A stretch of DNA of 64,000 nucleotides from Amia ocellicauda (GCF_036373705.1 NC_089858.1:12328001-12392000); one strand, 5' to 3'; shown: positions 37,301-48,468, numbered from the stretch's first letter. Notes: generated by a model from the sequence alone, not told the origin. Program-made: numbers and translations.

Positions 37301-37780
37301 GAGGCCGTCCCTGTAGTAGAGGGCGTACACCCTGGCGCTGTGGCCAATCAGAGAGGACGTCTCGAAGGCCTCCTGCTCCCTCAGCTGTCTCATTCTCAGC
37401 TTGGCCTTCAGGTACACCTTCTTCCAGTGCATGGCGTCCTGGATGGAGTCATCGATCTGCCAGCCCAGGTCTCGGCACGCCCCCTGCCACACCTCCGTGC
37501 AGGTGCTGATGGTCTTGTTCCACTGCTTGCACACCAGGCAGCAGGTGAGCAGGGTCTTGGGGTCCAGCCATCGCAGCAGGTAGAAGGTGAGCTCCAGGGG
37601 CAGCAGCTTGAGGAAATCCCTCTTGAGCAGCGTCTCCAGACTGTTGGAGAGGTGCCGCAGCTGGGCCGCCCCGCTCAGGCCGATCAGGTGGTCCAGAGAC
37701 TGGTTCTTCTGCTGGTCACTCAAGGTGAGAAAGGAGGCAGAGACAGACTCCAGCCACCCTTCAAAGGCCACCTTCTCCAT
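31311..37780 (-). CDS. fbxw2: F-box/WD-repeat protein 2, six coding exons
   Basis: Coding exons on the - strand: 37780-37291, 37119-36925, 35445-35312, 35035-34949, 34230-34061, 31599-31311. Every junction has GT donor and AG acceptor, and phases join to exactly 454 residues, the length of human FBXW2. Residues ~55-100 are the F-box ([20 protein letters not shown]...KQWNK); WD40 repeats start near 145 ([58 protein letters not shown]...) and the protein ends [15 protein letters not shown]2 is a substrate receptor of SCF (SKP1-CUL1-F-box) ubiquitin ligase, choosing targets such as GCM1, SKP2 and beta-catenin in mammals. The ATG follows a 5' UTR acceptor at 37806; an upstream ATG formed at the exon junction is in another frame. 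A possible extra in-frame exon lies between the last two exons. Confidence 0.97.
31829..32125. mobile_element. Possible small hAT-like MITE in an fbxw2 intron
   Basis: Ends CAGCGGTTCACAGAC and GACTGGGAACCACTA form an imperfect inverted repeat of the CAGTGGTTCCCA type common to hAT MITEs. The flanking eight bases match poorly, so it is old or misjudged. Confidence 0.45.
33226..33429 (-). other. fbxw2: Possible 204-base cassette exon of fbxw2
   Basis: Bounded on the - strand by a long pyrimidine tract ending TTTTTTCAG before 33429 and by GAACG|GTAAGAC after 33226. It is 68 codons, open in the frame that joins fbxw2 exon 6 (phase 2) to exon 7 (phase 2), so including it adds 68 residues without shifting the frame. 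The peptide runs [14 protein letters not shown]...[15 protein letters not shown]...[10 protein letters not shown] and then continues VIKTQD. Its end, LLTW..I.ERVIKT, resembles [16 protein letters not shown] at the normal junction. Human FBXW2 as I know it (454 residues) lacks such a segment. It could also be an unrelated or decoy exon. Confidence 0.55.
35525..36583. mobile_element. Non-autonomous Tc1-like element in an fbxw2 intron
   Basis: The left end has AAAAAGTTTTAGAACACC..AATTTTTGCAG.TTTTATTGAAAT. The right end is its reverse complement (ATTTCAATAAAATCTGG.. GGTGTTCTATAACTTTTGAC). The right end is bordered by TA. No transposase-like frame lies in the ~1 kb between the ends, so it depends on an enzyme supplied elsewhere. 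Confidence 0.75.
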
Positions 37781-37804
37781 GAGCTCATGGGAAAGTTTAC
37801 CTGT

Positions 37805-39209
37805 AAAAACCACATTACAGGGAGATAAGCAATCGAGGGCGAGCAGAGGAGCACACGCATCATACTGCAACATCTCACACACCCATCTACACATCAAATA
37901 AATAAATGCAAACATTCATTAGGTTTTGTTTCCAAATATTTGTTTTCAGTTAAAATTGCTCTAATTAAAGACATGTGTTGGATATTTGATTCTATATCTA
38001 CACTACAATTAAAATGCATAACCCATTTCACATTAGCACACCACCAGAAACCTGCACAAGATGTTGCCACTTGTTTCAATGTACAGTAGTGTATCTCTTT
38101 TCCTGATGTAATATATACAGAGATTTTCCCTTATAATTAGGGTAATCCACACAATCATAAAATAGCATTCTGATATCAGTAACATGCACTTACCATACAA
38201 ATAATGTTTTCACGCTATTATCACTTTATTCCAAAAAAATGCATCCAAACTCTGAATTAATTAAATAACAGGGGAAGAAATTAAAAACTGGAGTATAGCA
38301 ACCACTTCTGCCTTACATCTTGGGAAAGCCTTTGAAACTGCTGTGCACTGTGTATTTATTTTTGCTAACAGGATGTGCTAAATACAGTAACAAGTGAACA
38401 ACAGAGTACTGTAGAATATTGGAGCTGTGACTGAATGCATTGACAGTGGCCTAAATCCTACAGACAAAATGTGCAAATCAACAGTTCCTTGCAGTTTTAT
38501 TTATATATTCATTCCAGTGGATATCACAGTTCATTTCAACTACAGCATAATCAATTTAGTCCTGAATCACAGTTTATCACCACTGCATCAATTAGCAAAA
38601 AATAAAAAGTGAAAGCACTGAACTGTGGCAATGGGTCACCACCTCTTCAAGCTTGCACAACATTTTCACTAGACAGCATTGCATACTTAAAAGGGAATAA
38701 ACGGCTTCTTTGTATGAGGACACTTCGCCCAAAGTGACCTCAAATCCATGCGTCAGTCACTTTTGCTGCAGTTTTAAAATTTAAACAATTCTCGAAGGGC
38801 TTAGCCTCAATGTCCTTCTGGCTTTTATCCAAAACATGTCTCTCGTAATCTTAATATACGTAAAAATAATAATAATAATCCAGAAATGATTTAACTATTG
38901 ATTGTTAGACCTGCGATCAACCAGATCTGAAGAAGCAAAATAAATGACACGTTCCAGTCACATGACAAAGTGCAAAGGTCACTTGGAGGGTTAAGCCAGT
39001 AAACACATTGCAATTCAAATAACTTTTCAGTGCAAGAAAATAAAAAATAAAAACACTACACAGTTTCTAATGCAAATCAAGCAGGAGAGCAAGCCAGGTC
39101 TCTATGTACACGTACTGACCTTATTTGTCTTCATAGCATCTATACTTTAAATCACAATTATTCCCTACATTACAGCTAATGAAAACGAATACAAAATAAA
39201 GTTGCTTAC
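37805..39209 (-). other. fbxw2: First intron of fbxw2
   Basis: Lies between the untranslated exon ending at 39210 and the acceptor at 37805-37806. AT-rich; nothing else recognised. Confidence 0.6.
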
Positions 39210-39610
39210 CATTTCCTGCAGAAGCCGTTTAGTAGGAGACCGATGACAACTTTCAGACCTATATTTTGACGGGAATACATTCAAACGCTGTGCAGGTACC
39301 TCCTCAAGTTAAGCTTAGGCTCATTTATTTATCACGGTTAAAAATAGGGAGGGAAACAGTCGGGTTTAAAAGACAAAAAAGACGTGCAGCAGTTCACTAG
39401 TCTGACCTAAAACCAACGCTTATCCTGCAAATCTATAGCACTGCTCACATAAACTGAAAATGCTTTCCTAAATCCGCGTCTTTCCTATGAAAACAATGGG
39501 GAAACGGAATTGGCGGCGGATTGCTGTATATTATCACCCCAACCTGACTACTTCTCTCGGCTAGAGGCTGAAATCGAGGTCGGTGGCATTAAAGGCCGTC
39601 TGTATTACTG
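39210..39610 (-). promoter_or_regulatory. fbxw2: Non-coding first exon and promoter region of fbxw2
   Basis: On the - strand, CAGGAAATG|GTAAGC is a good donor at 39210. The sequence upstream (39440-39600) is richer in CG dinucleotides than its surroundings, as expected near a vertebrate housekeeping promoter. The transcription start is not defined by sequence. Confidence 0.55.
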
Positions 39611-40758
39611 ATGAAGAGAAGGGAAAAAAACAACATAAACAACGAGTTTCTTATCAAACAAAAATAAAAAATGTTTTGTTAATGCGTGTGAGAGTTATTA
39701 TGTACAAAACGATATATTTGTATTGGTAATGTTACATTTCTTGGTCTGAACTATATAGCTCCTCTTCTGTACAGGAACTGCGGTAGCCGGAAGTCGGTGG
39801 GAGGAAGTTGTGTTTGACAGTGAGTAGCGGGAGGTCGGTATGAAGCACAAATAACATTCAAAAACGAAGATGGCCGACACGCTTCGGAAATTGTCCGTGC
39901 ACTCCCGAATGCTTCCGAAGCAGATATCTGCTGTCCGTGGCTGCGTTCCCGACACGCATACTTTGCCGAGTCTGCGCAGAATCTGCACAGACTCTGCGGC
40001 AAACCTGTCCAAGTGAGCCGTCTGCGTGAACTCAGCCGGAAAATACGTCACCAGGTCACGCATCCACAGGCTACAAAGTCTGCACATCTGCGCAGCTTCA
40101 CCAGAGGAACTGCGCAGGAGCAGCGGCGACTGCAAAACAATCAACGAGCGCTGTGTGACAAAGACGTGTTTCAATCAGAGACAGAGACACTGCATGGGCA
40201 GCGCCACCTAGTCAGGGGGTGTGAATCGCCTTGAGTCATGTCATGAGGATCTTATGAATTTCATGCTAGATATGGCATAGCACAACAGAAATATAATATT
40301 TTAAAGATTGTCAGTTCAACAATAAAATAATATGCATGTTTTAGTGGTGTACGTGTACATTTTAACCAAATTTTCACGTATTATGTGCATTTGCAAGTTG
40401 CATAACTGGTAAGGAAATCCATAATAATACATACAAAATGTTTTATATGTGTATTTCTTTCAAATCACACATTTCATGTAAATTCGAAAACAGTGTAAAT
40501 ATAATATTGTACAAAAAAAAGTAATTAATTTGATCAGTATTTTAGTATTTAACCCTTAAGTATCCCAACAATGAGCAGGAATAAAACATTCTACAAATGT
40601 AAATTTATTAAAGGGTCGTAAAGCTACTTAATCTGATATGAACTGATTAAATGGCGCATTTTCTGATTACACTGTAAAGTATGAAGCTGGTGCAGCACGA
40701 AGGGGGAGCTTCTACTGCATGAACTGCGAAAGGCCGGCAGAAAAGTCGTGAGCGCAGC
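39611..40758. other. Sequence upstream of fbxw2, partly GC-rich
   Basis: 39770-40200 is relatively GC-rich with repeated CTGCGCAG/TCTGCACAG phrases that also occur near 21310-21410. The - strand frame 39698-40174 has no family resemblance. The rest is AT-rich. Confidence 0.4.
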
Positions 40759-43610
40759 CTGTGCCTCCAGGTGCTTCCGAAATATTCGAAACTCTTCGGG
40801 TTTATCCCAGTTGCTACAAGATGAATATGTTTAATAACCCAAATATCTCATTTAATATTTTAACTAGATATTGTCATACTAGCTACCCAAAACCATTCCA
40901 CTTTTCCAATTTTCTGTAATATTTAATGATCACATCAAACAATAACCACTGAAATCACACACTGATAAAAAATAAAATGTTTTAATCATCAAAACTGCAT
41001 TCGACAATACAAAGTGGTCCATTCAGTCAAAGACGTAGCCGTAATAAAGTGCCCAGATGATTCTTGAAATTTTACTTTTGCAATATATATATCTTCTAAT
41101 ATATAGTGTGAAAGTATATATGTACACACACACATATATAATGCTTTAATTAAGAAAACAAAAATAATCCGTAGTCTGTTATATCTGCACTTCTCTTGTG
41201 CCATTTTATCTGTTACATAGCTATGGGATCAATTAACACATTTGGAGTACATTTAGTTTCTGGTTTGGTTTGGTTTCTCATCTGTTTACAAACCACATAT
41301 AGTACAAAAACTTAAATGACTCTGGGATCTTGTTTTTCCCCTCTTTTGATTCACAAAACTGAAAGCTTTAAGTGTATTTAAAGTCCATATTTAGTATGTA
41401 TATATCCCTTAATATTAATTGCAAATCATGAGAAAGAAAAAAACGTATAAATGTACATGTTTGAGCATGTACGTTTTTGCAAAAACAGAAGCTGTAATAT
41501 TTGAAATCCATGTTAGAACATGAGACAAAAGTTCAAACAGAGTCCAGTGCAGTAAAACCTACAGATCAACTGCATCAAAGAAAGGAAATCAGAGTCTATT
41601 TCATAGCAGTTTAAAATCCATTCCATGTTGTATTCTTTTGTACACATAGTGCCTACTCTTAAAAAACATTTATTTTGCACCCTGTTCTTTTCACAATTTG
41701 TAATTTAGCAGTAATAATTGAAATTGAGTTGAAGCTGTATGGCTGTAATAAGGTGTATGCTATGCTATTTTTCTGGATTTTGGCCATGAGAGGATTCTCC
41801 TGGAGGTTTGTGGGCAGGGGGCAAGATGTACCAGCAGGCCATGCTGTAAAGGCAAAGGTTAGTGGGAACTGGCATGTTATGTCTTCTGTCCAGCTGCATG
41901 GCACCTGAATACCCCATGCTAAATTTGTCATGGGGAACTTGCTTGGGGATTGGGAATAACTTGATGACTCTAATCCCGTGGGCGTGGGAACGCCGATGTT
42001 TGGCAACAAGTGGCAAGAGAGGCTGGCACGGACTGGCACTGGCAGACAGACACTCACTGGCAAGCTCCAAGCAGGGGCTCAGTAAGGGTACCTGGTGATG
42101 GCCATATAATGAAAATGCTCTGGTATTTGACCTGGCCCTCGGGGGAGCGGGTGGTGGCTTGCACCCGCTGCCGTGCCAGTCCTGCCCGCTCCAGCGGCTG
42201 TATGGTATAGATAATGCCTCGCCCCGCCTCGTCCCAGATCCTGAACAGCTGCCCGTCTGGCTCATGGCCCTGCTCCAGGATGGTGATTCTGGTACGATGG
42301 GGCGACGATGGGGCGACCCAGGGTGAAAACCAGTTGAGGCCGCAGCCTGGCAAGGATGGCAGTGGCATTGGAGGAGGCCAGTCTTCTGTCCAGCCCCGCA
42401 CAGGACCCTAGCAGGGCAGTCCCAGGCGGGCACAGACAGAGGAAACTGCCGGCCACGATCCGACACTGATGGGCGCAGGGACTGGGCACCTGTGAGCACT
42501 CATCAATGTCTGCAAAAAGTGGCTTAATCTGTGATTGTGTGTGTGTGTTTGTTTATAAACTCCATATCCATCCGGTCGACTATCTATCAAAATAATTTCA
42601 TAAATTAGAAGAGATTAGACTTGTTTTCATGAAATATGGACAAAACAAGTGTTCAGACCTGGACTGACTGCAGCACTAAAGGTGTAAAATATTATTTTCA
42701 AAAAGGTAACTGTAACAAAGAAAAATCAACAAAAGTCAGTACCCTCAGTGGGCTGAATAACAATATAACCCCTAATAATCAATTAGTGTGAAACACTTTT
42801 TGTATTACTATTTACCATCACACAAGCTAGTGTGTAAGGTTACAGTCAAGCTCTGGAGATGCCTTGAAGTCATACAATAAAAACAGCTCCTTGAGATGCC
42901 TTACCAAGACAGGGTCGCCCCAGGCCCTGGCTCCTGTACCCACGAGGGCACACACAGCGGTACCCCCCAATGGTGTTCTGGCAAATCTGACTGTACCGGC
43001 AAATGTGGGTGCCATCCTTACACTCGTCCACATGTGGAAGAGTAAGCAGAAGGCATTTGAAGCTGTGGACAATGGAATAATGCGTCCCATACTAACAGCT
43101 TCCCTCACACAGCTGAAGACCGTTCATTTGACATAAATATAAAAGGTCTGCATTTTGTTTTCATCATTAATATTATTATTATAATTACATAATATAAAAA
43201 AAAAAAAACTGAAATGACTGGTAAGCAGCATGCATCCCTCTGTCCTCGCCACCTCCCCACTAACAGGTACATTCTCAGTTTATAGGGTTGCGGAACCAGG
43301 CAGCGCTGCCCTGACCGGTGGTCCCCAGTGGAAGAAACCCAGGGTGTTGAGACAGCGCTGCTGGCAGGGGGAGACCGAGGACTCCTTGATGTTCTCTCAA
43401 CGTTGGAGGGAATGGGGACGACATTGAGTTTTCTCTCCACAATACACCTATGATTGAAGGAATCATACAGGTAAATATCTCAGATTAGCAAGGAGGCTGG
43501 TGCTGAAGCCCCCAGGGTACAGCAGCTGGGCTGAGGTAGGAAAGACATCGGAGGGGAAGACTGCAGGATGGAGGAGGATAACTTTATAGTGTTTAATGTA
43601 TTACTTCTAG
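40759..43610 (-). pseudogene. Decayed partial duplicate of the hemicentin 3' end and its 3' flank
   Basis: It aligns in the same orientation with 52769-63388, from GTGCCTCCAG(G/A)TGCTTC to a shared intron block ending GGAGGATAAC. It retains pieces of exon B (43290-43430), exon D (42915-43036), the start of exon E (to ~42313) and the end of exon H (~42290-42085). Exon C is missing, and exon E is fused directly to exon H, so exons F and G are gone; the junction shows a short duplication of CGCCCCATCG. Exon D has lost its acceptor (CAG to CAC). It lacks the Rex1 and DD36E insertions present in the parental flank. It cannot encode a hemicentin. Confidence 0.93.
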
Positions 43611-44000
43611 TTAAGACTGTACAATGCGCTAATTAGAGCTCATCTGGATACTGTGTGCAGTTCTGGGCTTCACACTTCAAGAAAGATATCGCTGCTCTAG
43701 AGGCAGTTCAGAGGAGAGCAACCAGACTTATTCCAGGTCTGAAGGGAATGGAGAGACTGAGGGAACTGAACCTTTTATTAATGGACACTCAGTTATTAAT
43801 GGACACTAAACGAGCATGACGGGTCGAATGGCCTCCTCTCATTTGTAAACTTTCTTATGTTCTTATGTTCTTTTCACCATTGAACAGAGGAGACATGGGG
43901 ACTTGATTCAATTCTTCAAAATCATGAAAGGCATCGACCACATCAAACCAGAGGAGCTTTTCCAGATTAGCAGGGACACAGTCTGGAAAAAAAGGGAGTT
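43611..44000 (+). repeat. CR1-type LINE fragments
   Basis: 43640-43780 reads like the C-terminal region of a CR1-type ORF2 ([18 protein letters not shown] type). 43810-43870 is the tail GGGTCGAATGGCCTCCTCTC...TTATGTTCTTATGTTC. After the tail, 43873-44000 continues coding-type sequence TIEQRRHGDLIQFFKIMKGI, which should precede the tail, so two truncated copies or a rearrangement are joined. Confidence 0.7.
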
Positions 44001-44418
44001 CTGTGTTTGGTAATGTAATGTTTGTGTGTTTATGTAATACATTAATTATTACAATATAAACAACAAGTCACTTTTTCTTATCAGTCTTCAGTTTGCAATA
44101 TAAAATAACGAACATGTCTGGCGCAAATCCAAATTGAACATGTAGTTAGTGCAAATACCGTATGTGTGTATTTTATATAATTGCACACACTTGGCTTGGT
44201 CAGGACGTATTATGTGATGACTTCGTTTTCCTGCGACATATGTAATTACCAAAAACGTCCCTTTATAAACACTTGGCTGTGGAAATCCAGTTTACACAGC
44301 CCGTATAAAACCAGCAAGTGCAGCACAACGACGGCCAGTAGTGGTCGGGTGCGTTTACATCTGCAAAGGTTTACGTTTTATGAAGAGTCCTCGGTATTCG
44401 AAAACCACCTTGATAATC
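44001..44418. other. Upstream region of the CIMIP2-family gene
   Basis: No other gene recognised. A forkhead-like ATAAACACTT is at about 44266-44275. Confidence 0.35.
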
Positions 44419-44432
44419 AACACCATGGAAAC
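44419..44432 (+). promoter_or_regulatory. RFX X-box-like site
   Basis: AACACCATGGAAAC matches 11 of 14 positions of the RFX X-box form GTTACCATGGAAAC. It lies 19 bases before the start codon of a gene whose family works in cilia, where RFX and FOXJ1 control is the rule. A chance match is possible. Confidence 0.35.
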
Positions 44433-44450
44433 CAGCGTGGGCACGTCACA

Positions 44451-46301
44451 ATGGGCTGGGGGTCGCAGCCGAGCGACGCGGCCGGGCAGCCAGTGCTCGT
44501 GAAACCGGACAAGCATGCACATCATTTTCCACCGCAACCCTACATAGTTCCCGGGTAGGTCCGCCGCAGCTCCGAGTCCGTATCTATGATGGGACAGTTC
44601 AGGGACACTTCTTATTTCTACCTGCCCACCGTCGCCTTGTGTTACGCGATTACAGTTCCCATACAAATAAATTGTAACGATGCGGCCTTTTTGTTTGCCT
44701 TCATTGTGGGAGTTCGTCACTAACGGCAGGGATAGTGGAGAGGACGCAGGGTTCAACACGAACAACAGGGAGTTTACTGAGCACAGCGCAATCTCAGGCT
44801 GGACTGACACTCCTATATACCCCTATTTATGCCCCCTGGCCCCGTGTTCCAGCGCGGGGGGAACTCTACTTGAACAAGCATGCCCACCACACCAGCACAA
44901 CATGCAGCACGCACACTATAAACCGCCCCACCCCCAATGCACACACAGACAGACCCCCAAACACACATATATACATGCACATGCACCCCCCAAAACAGTC
45001 TGGAATCGCTACAATATTTTTAAATATTTTCACCGTGAAATATGGAGAAAGCAGATCGTAGTATTAGCACTAAATAGTAGAAGTATACATTCATAATTGT
45101 ACTTTTCCATTCGAAAACTACTGACACATGTAACTTCTTACATTGTATCATTTAAATTAACTGTCCCGGTATTTATTTATTTAATGCATTTTAATTGTTT
45201 GCTGTAAAAAGTCTGATATAGCCATTAGGCGATTTATTTAACTAATGCTGTAATGTAACTATATAACTAAGCTAATTTAAACACAACAACTTGAATCTGG
45301 TTATGAAAGATTGCCATAGCAAAAATAATAAAATTAAAAGTCAGTGCCAATATTATCAGAATAATCAGTCAATGTCCCGCTGCTGTGTCTGTGCTCAGGT
45401 ATGGAGGACAATGCCCTGGGTTCCAGTATGAGATTGGTCACACGAATGGGGCCCTGACCTCTAACCTGCTGACTAACTCCAAGCTTGGACAGAACAGGAA
45501 GATGCAGCTGTTGCAGGTCAGTATGACACAGAGGGCCCCAGACACCCTGCCACCCACTGGCAACAAGAGTGTGTGAAAGATCGGGCAGGGCGAATACATC
45601 ATCACATCAGTGTAGCAAAAACAGAACATTTCAGAAGAGATGACTCTCATAGTCAAGTAGCTTTGTTAAAAATAACAATACAGAGGTAATGGAAAAAATG
45701 AAATCCTGTCTGATATCCATTTGTTATATTTAAAACCTGACTAGGCCTGAAAGTCCACTGAGCCACAGGAGAATTTAAAGGGAAGACCTGTGGTTATAAC
45801 TGACGGCTTTATTCAAATCTTACGGTATCCCCACTCCCTCCCTCCCTCAGCCCTCTCCTCTCCCTCTTCCCTCTTCTCAGACTGTCGTCCTGAACAAGAA
45901 CACTGCTCTGCTGCCCGTATTCCTCCCCTCAGGCAGGGTGTACAGTAAAAACTACCATCACCCCACAAGCCCTGCTGAGCCCGGAGGCTACAAGGGAGCA
46001 GATCTACCCATCTCAGGTACCCAGACATCTCTACTGCCTTGGGCCCCACTCACAGCCCTGAGCAGGGCTGCGAGAAGCTGCGTTGTTTGTCTGCAATGCA
46101 ATGAAGCAACATGAATGCCGTCCATCCAAAGTGCATTAATCTGAAGCAAGACTTTTTCAAGACATACAATTCCAGCTAAACAAACAAAAAAGTAGTGTAA
46201 ATGCAAAACAACATTTCGACCATCACAAGTCACATGAAAAATGGGAACTTCCATGAGAATACGTTGAGCTATTCACTATTCACATTAAAATAAATGACAA
46301 A

Positions 46302-46379
<78 letters not shown>

Positions 46380-47328
46380 GTTTTAAATACAAGGTTTAGC
46401 ATTAATTCACAGCATGCAACACTTGCATTGTCTGATGTCACACATAGTTTATATATATATATATATATATAAAACAGAAACACAACCTTAAACTCTAAGC
46501 AAAACTTTTTTTTATAGTCAGATTTTCAGTCTCATTTGCACTCAACTGGACTGTGGCTAGCAGATTATATTAAAATGACTTAAACTCACCCATTCTGCTG
46601 CAAACAGAAAACTGTACATGAAAAGATCTAAGGCAAGCCACCCAAGTCTGAGCAAACACAAGCCTTTGATCTGGCTCTCTCCCCCTGCAGGATACACAGG
46701 GTTCATTCCCAAACAGCGCTACACTGTGGCCCTGAGCTACCAGTCTGCAGTCAGGGAAGCACTGGACAACGTCCAAAGAAACCAGGTGAGGCCAGGCAGA
46801 ACGTCTTCAGCCACACACAGATGTATGGTTTGTGCACTCTGCTGATGCGACAGACCAACACACACAATGTATAACCCAGACAACTTATCACTCTAACTTT
46901 AGAAAAGGGACATGATTTCATCTGCCATTTCTGTAAAGTGTTTCTTGCTACTTCTTCCACAGACCTATTTGATGCAGTTTAAGTGTGGCCAGTAAACTGA
47001 CCAATCTAGCCCTGCTTTTCCGTTTCTCTTACAGAACCCGTCCAGAGTGAAAGAGACACTTCTGCTACCCAGAGGCCGTAGGATTTACAGCCAGACGGGC
47101 ATGCTGCCACACTACACTGGATTCATCCCAGGTGTGCAATGACAATACTAAATAGCCAAGGAGAGTTCCTCTGGCACAGCAGCATATTTAAAATGACCTA
47201 AGTCTGTGTAATGTGAAAAGTAACTTTATTCCCCCTATGTCTCCTTCCCAGGTGTGAGGAACAAGTATGGGATGAGCTACAGTAAGATCACAAGGGAGTC
47301 CTTCAGGGAGTACAGGCCCGATCAGTGA
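44451..47328 (+). CDS. Ciliary microtubule inner protein 2 (FAM166) family, six exons
   Basis: Exons 44451-44554, 45399-45516, 45881-46016, 46691-46785, 47035-47131 and 47252-47328 have consistent GT-AG sites and phases and give 208 residues. The start ATG sits in ACAATGG. The family signature repeats three times: YIVPGYGGQCPGFQYEIGHTNG, GYTGFIPKQRYTVALSYQSA, and PHYTGFIPGVRNKYGMSYSK. These match the GY.GF.P....Y..G.. repeats and the C-terminal IYRSQG..P.Y.GFIP pattern of FAM166A/B (CIMIP2A/B), proteins of the inner wall of ciliary and sperm doublet microtubules. It is shorter than human CIMIP2A and CIMIP2B. Which paralogue it is cannot be settled here. A ciliary-type X-box-like site lies just upstream, and the last exon is followed by a diverged copy of itself. 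Confidence 0.9.
46309..46376. repeat. (TA)n microsatellite
   Basis: About 33 TA units in an intron of the CIMIP2-family gene; a second shorter run is at ~46450-46470. Confidence 0.95.
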
Positions 47329-47398
47329 GGTGCAAGTACGGGCTGACCTTTGGTCAGAGCTCGAGGGAGTCCTTCTGGGAGCACAAGTCAGCTCAGTA
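47326..47398 (+). other. Tandem diverged copy of the CIMIP2-family last exon
   Basis: Immediately after the stop, the sequence repeats the last exon: TGAGGTGCAAGTACGGG.. against GTGAGGAACAAGTATGGG... It reads KYGLTFGQSSRESFWEHKSAQ then stop, paralleling KYGMSYSKITRESFREYRPDQ. The repeat distance is 71 bases, so it is out of frame with the first copy. Splicing to CAG|TGAGG at 47325 would put it in frame with exon 5. Confidence 0.65.
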
Positions 47399-47409
47399 GT
47401 ATGAGATGC

Positions 47410-48330
47410 TGATAGGGACATAATTCATCCTACAGCCTAAATACTGAGACACACACAATATTGTAACGATCTCGAGCCTCACTAAGAGGCCTGGGCCTTT
47501 TAGGGATGTGGTAAGATCGTTGCATTGCGGCACAGGAGACTGGGGTTCGATGCCCCATCTCGCCGGGACCTGAAAAAGTGTTTCACTGGTGTTAGAAGTG
47601 TGTGGCGACCCTGCGACAGGGGCAGGGGCCACTGAGAGTGTGAGCGTACCCCAATGCGTGAAGCAACCCAACTGCAGTCGGGGTGGAGATATGGGATTAG
47701 CGCGGAGACGCACTAACACTGAGGGGGGTGGGTACTGTAACGATCTCGAGCCTCACTAAGAGGCCTGGGCCTTTTAGGGATGCGGTAAGATCGTTGCATT
47801 GCGGCACAGGAGACTGGGGTTTGATCCCCCCATCTCGCCGGGACCTGAGACTGAGATGCGCACACTATATACTGGAACACACTATATACTGAGACGCGCA
47901 CACTATATACTGAGATGCACACACTATATACAGATATACACACAATTCATCCTACAGCCTAAATACTGAGATGCACACAATATATACTGAGAAGCACACA
48001 CTATATACTGAGACACACACACTATATACTGAGATGCACACATTAAATACTCAGACACACAAACACTATATACTGAGACACACTATATACTGAGACAACT
48101 ATATACTGAGACGCACACACACTATATACTGAGACACACACTATATACTGAGACGCACACACTATATACTGAGATGCACACAATATATACTGAGACAAAC
48201 TATATACTGAGACACACACTACATACTGAGACGCACACACTATATACTGAGACACACACACACTATATACTGAGATACACTATAGACTGAAACACACTCT
48301 ATATACTGAGACGCATTATTTTCTGAGATG
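47410..48330. repeat. ~20-base minisatellite (CACACTATATACTGAGACG)n
   Basis: More than 20 diverged copies of ACACACTATATACTGAGA(C/T)G, units of about 17-24 bases, begin 80 bases after the CIMIP2-family stop. A tRNA-like dimer interrupts it at 47462-47846; the phrase CATCCTACAGCCTAAATACTGAGA occurs on both sides of it (47428 and 47949). Reading frames in it are artefacts. Confidence 0.9.
47462..47846 (+). repeat. tRNA-like tandem repeat, 274-base period, 1.4 copies
   Basis: TGTAACGATCTCGAGCCTCACT starts at 47462 and again at 47736. Each copy holds a polymerase III-like pair: TAGGGATG(T/C)GGTAAGATCG (A-box-like) and GGGGTTCGATGCCCC or GGGGTTTGATCCCCC (B-box-like, GGTTCGANNCC) about 40 bases later. 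The first copy matches the B-box consensus fully. It resembles a tRNA-derived SINE head; no A-rich tail is obvious. I do not recognise the family. Confidence 0.6.
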
Positions 48331-48468
48331 CATACCATGAGATACTTCCGTATACAGTGAGATTCCGCTTCCGGATACAGAGATTGGTCATCAGGTACTG
48401 TTTATTTCAAATATGAAGTTTCTTGAATTGATTTGTGTTTTTGTGCTATCCAACAATGATGGAATATA

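Noticed and set aside
37340-37828. 162-codon + strand frame opposite fbxw2
   Set aside because: Antisense shadow of fbxw2 exon 2; no family resemblance and no splice logic.
41659-42499. Hemicentin-like frames as a separate gene
   Set aside because: They are frames of the decayed duplicate with fused exons and a destroyed splice site, not a second gene.
47480-47575. A functional tRNA gene
   Set aside because: Only A-box- and B-box-like motifs are clear; I could not form a proper acceptor stem and anticodon arm, and the unit is repeated, so a SINE-like repeat is more likely.
47850-48330. Regular short repeats that could look like a CRISPR array
   Set aside because: Units are contiguous with no unique spacers, length varies, and the context is animal DNA; it is a minisatellite.
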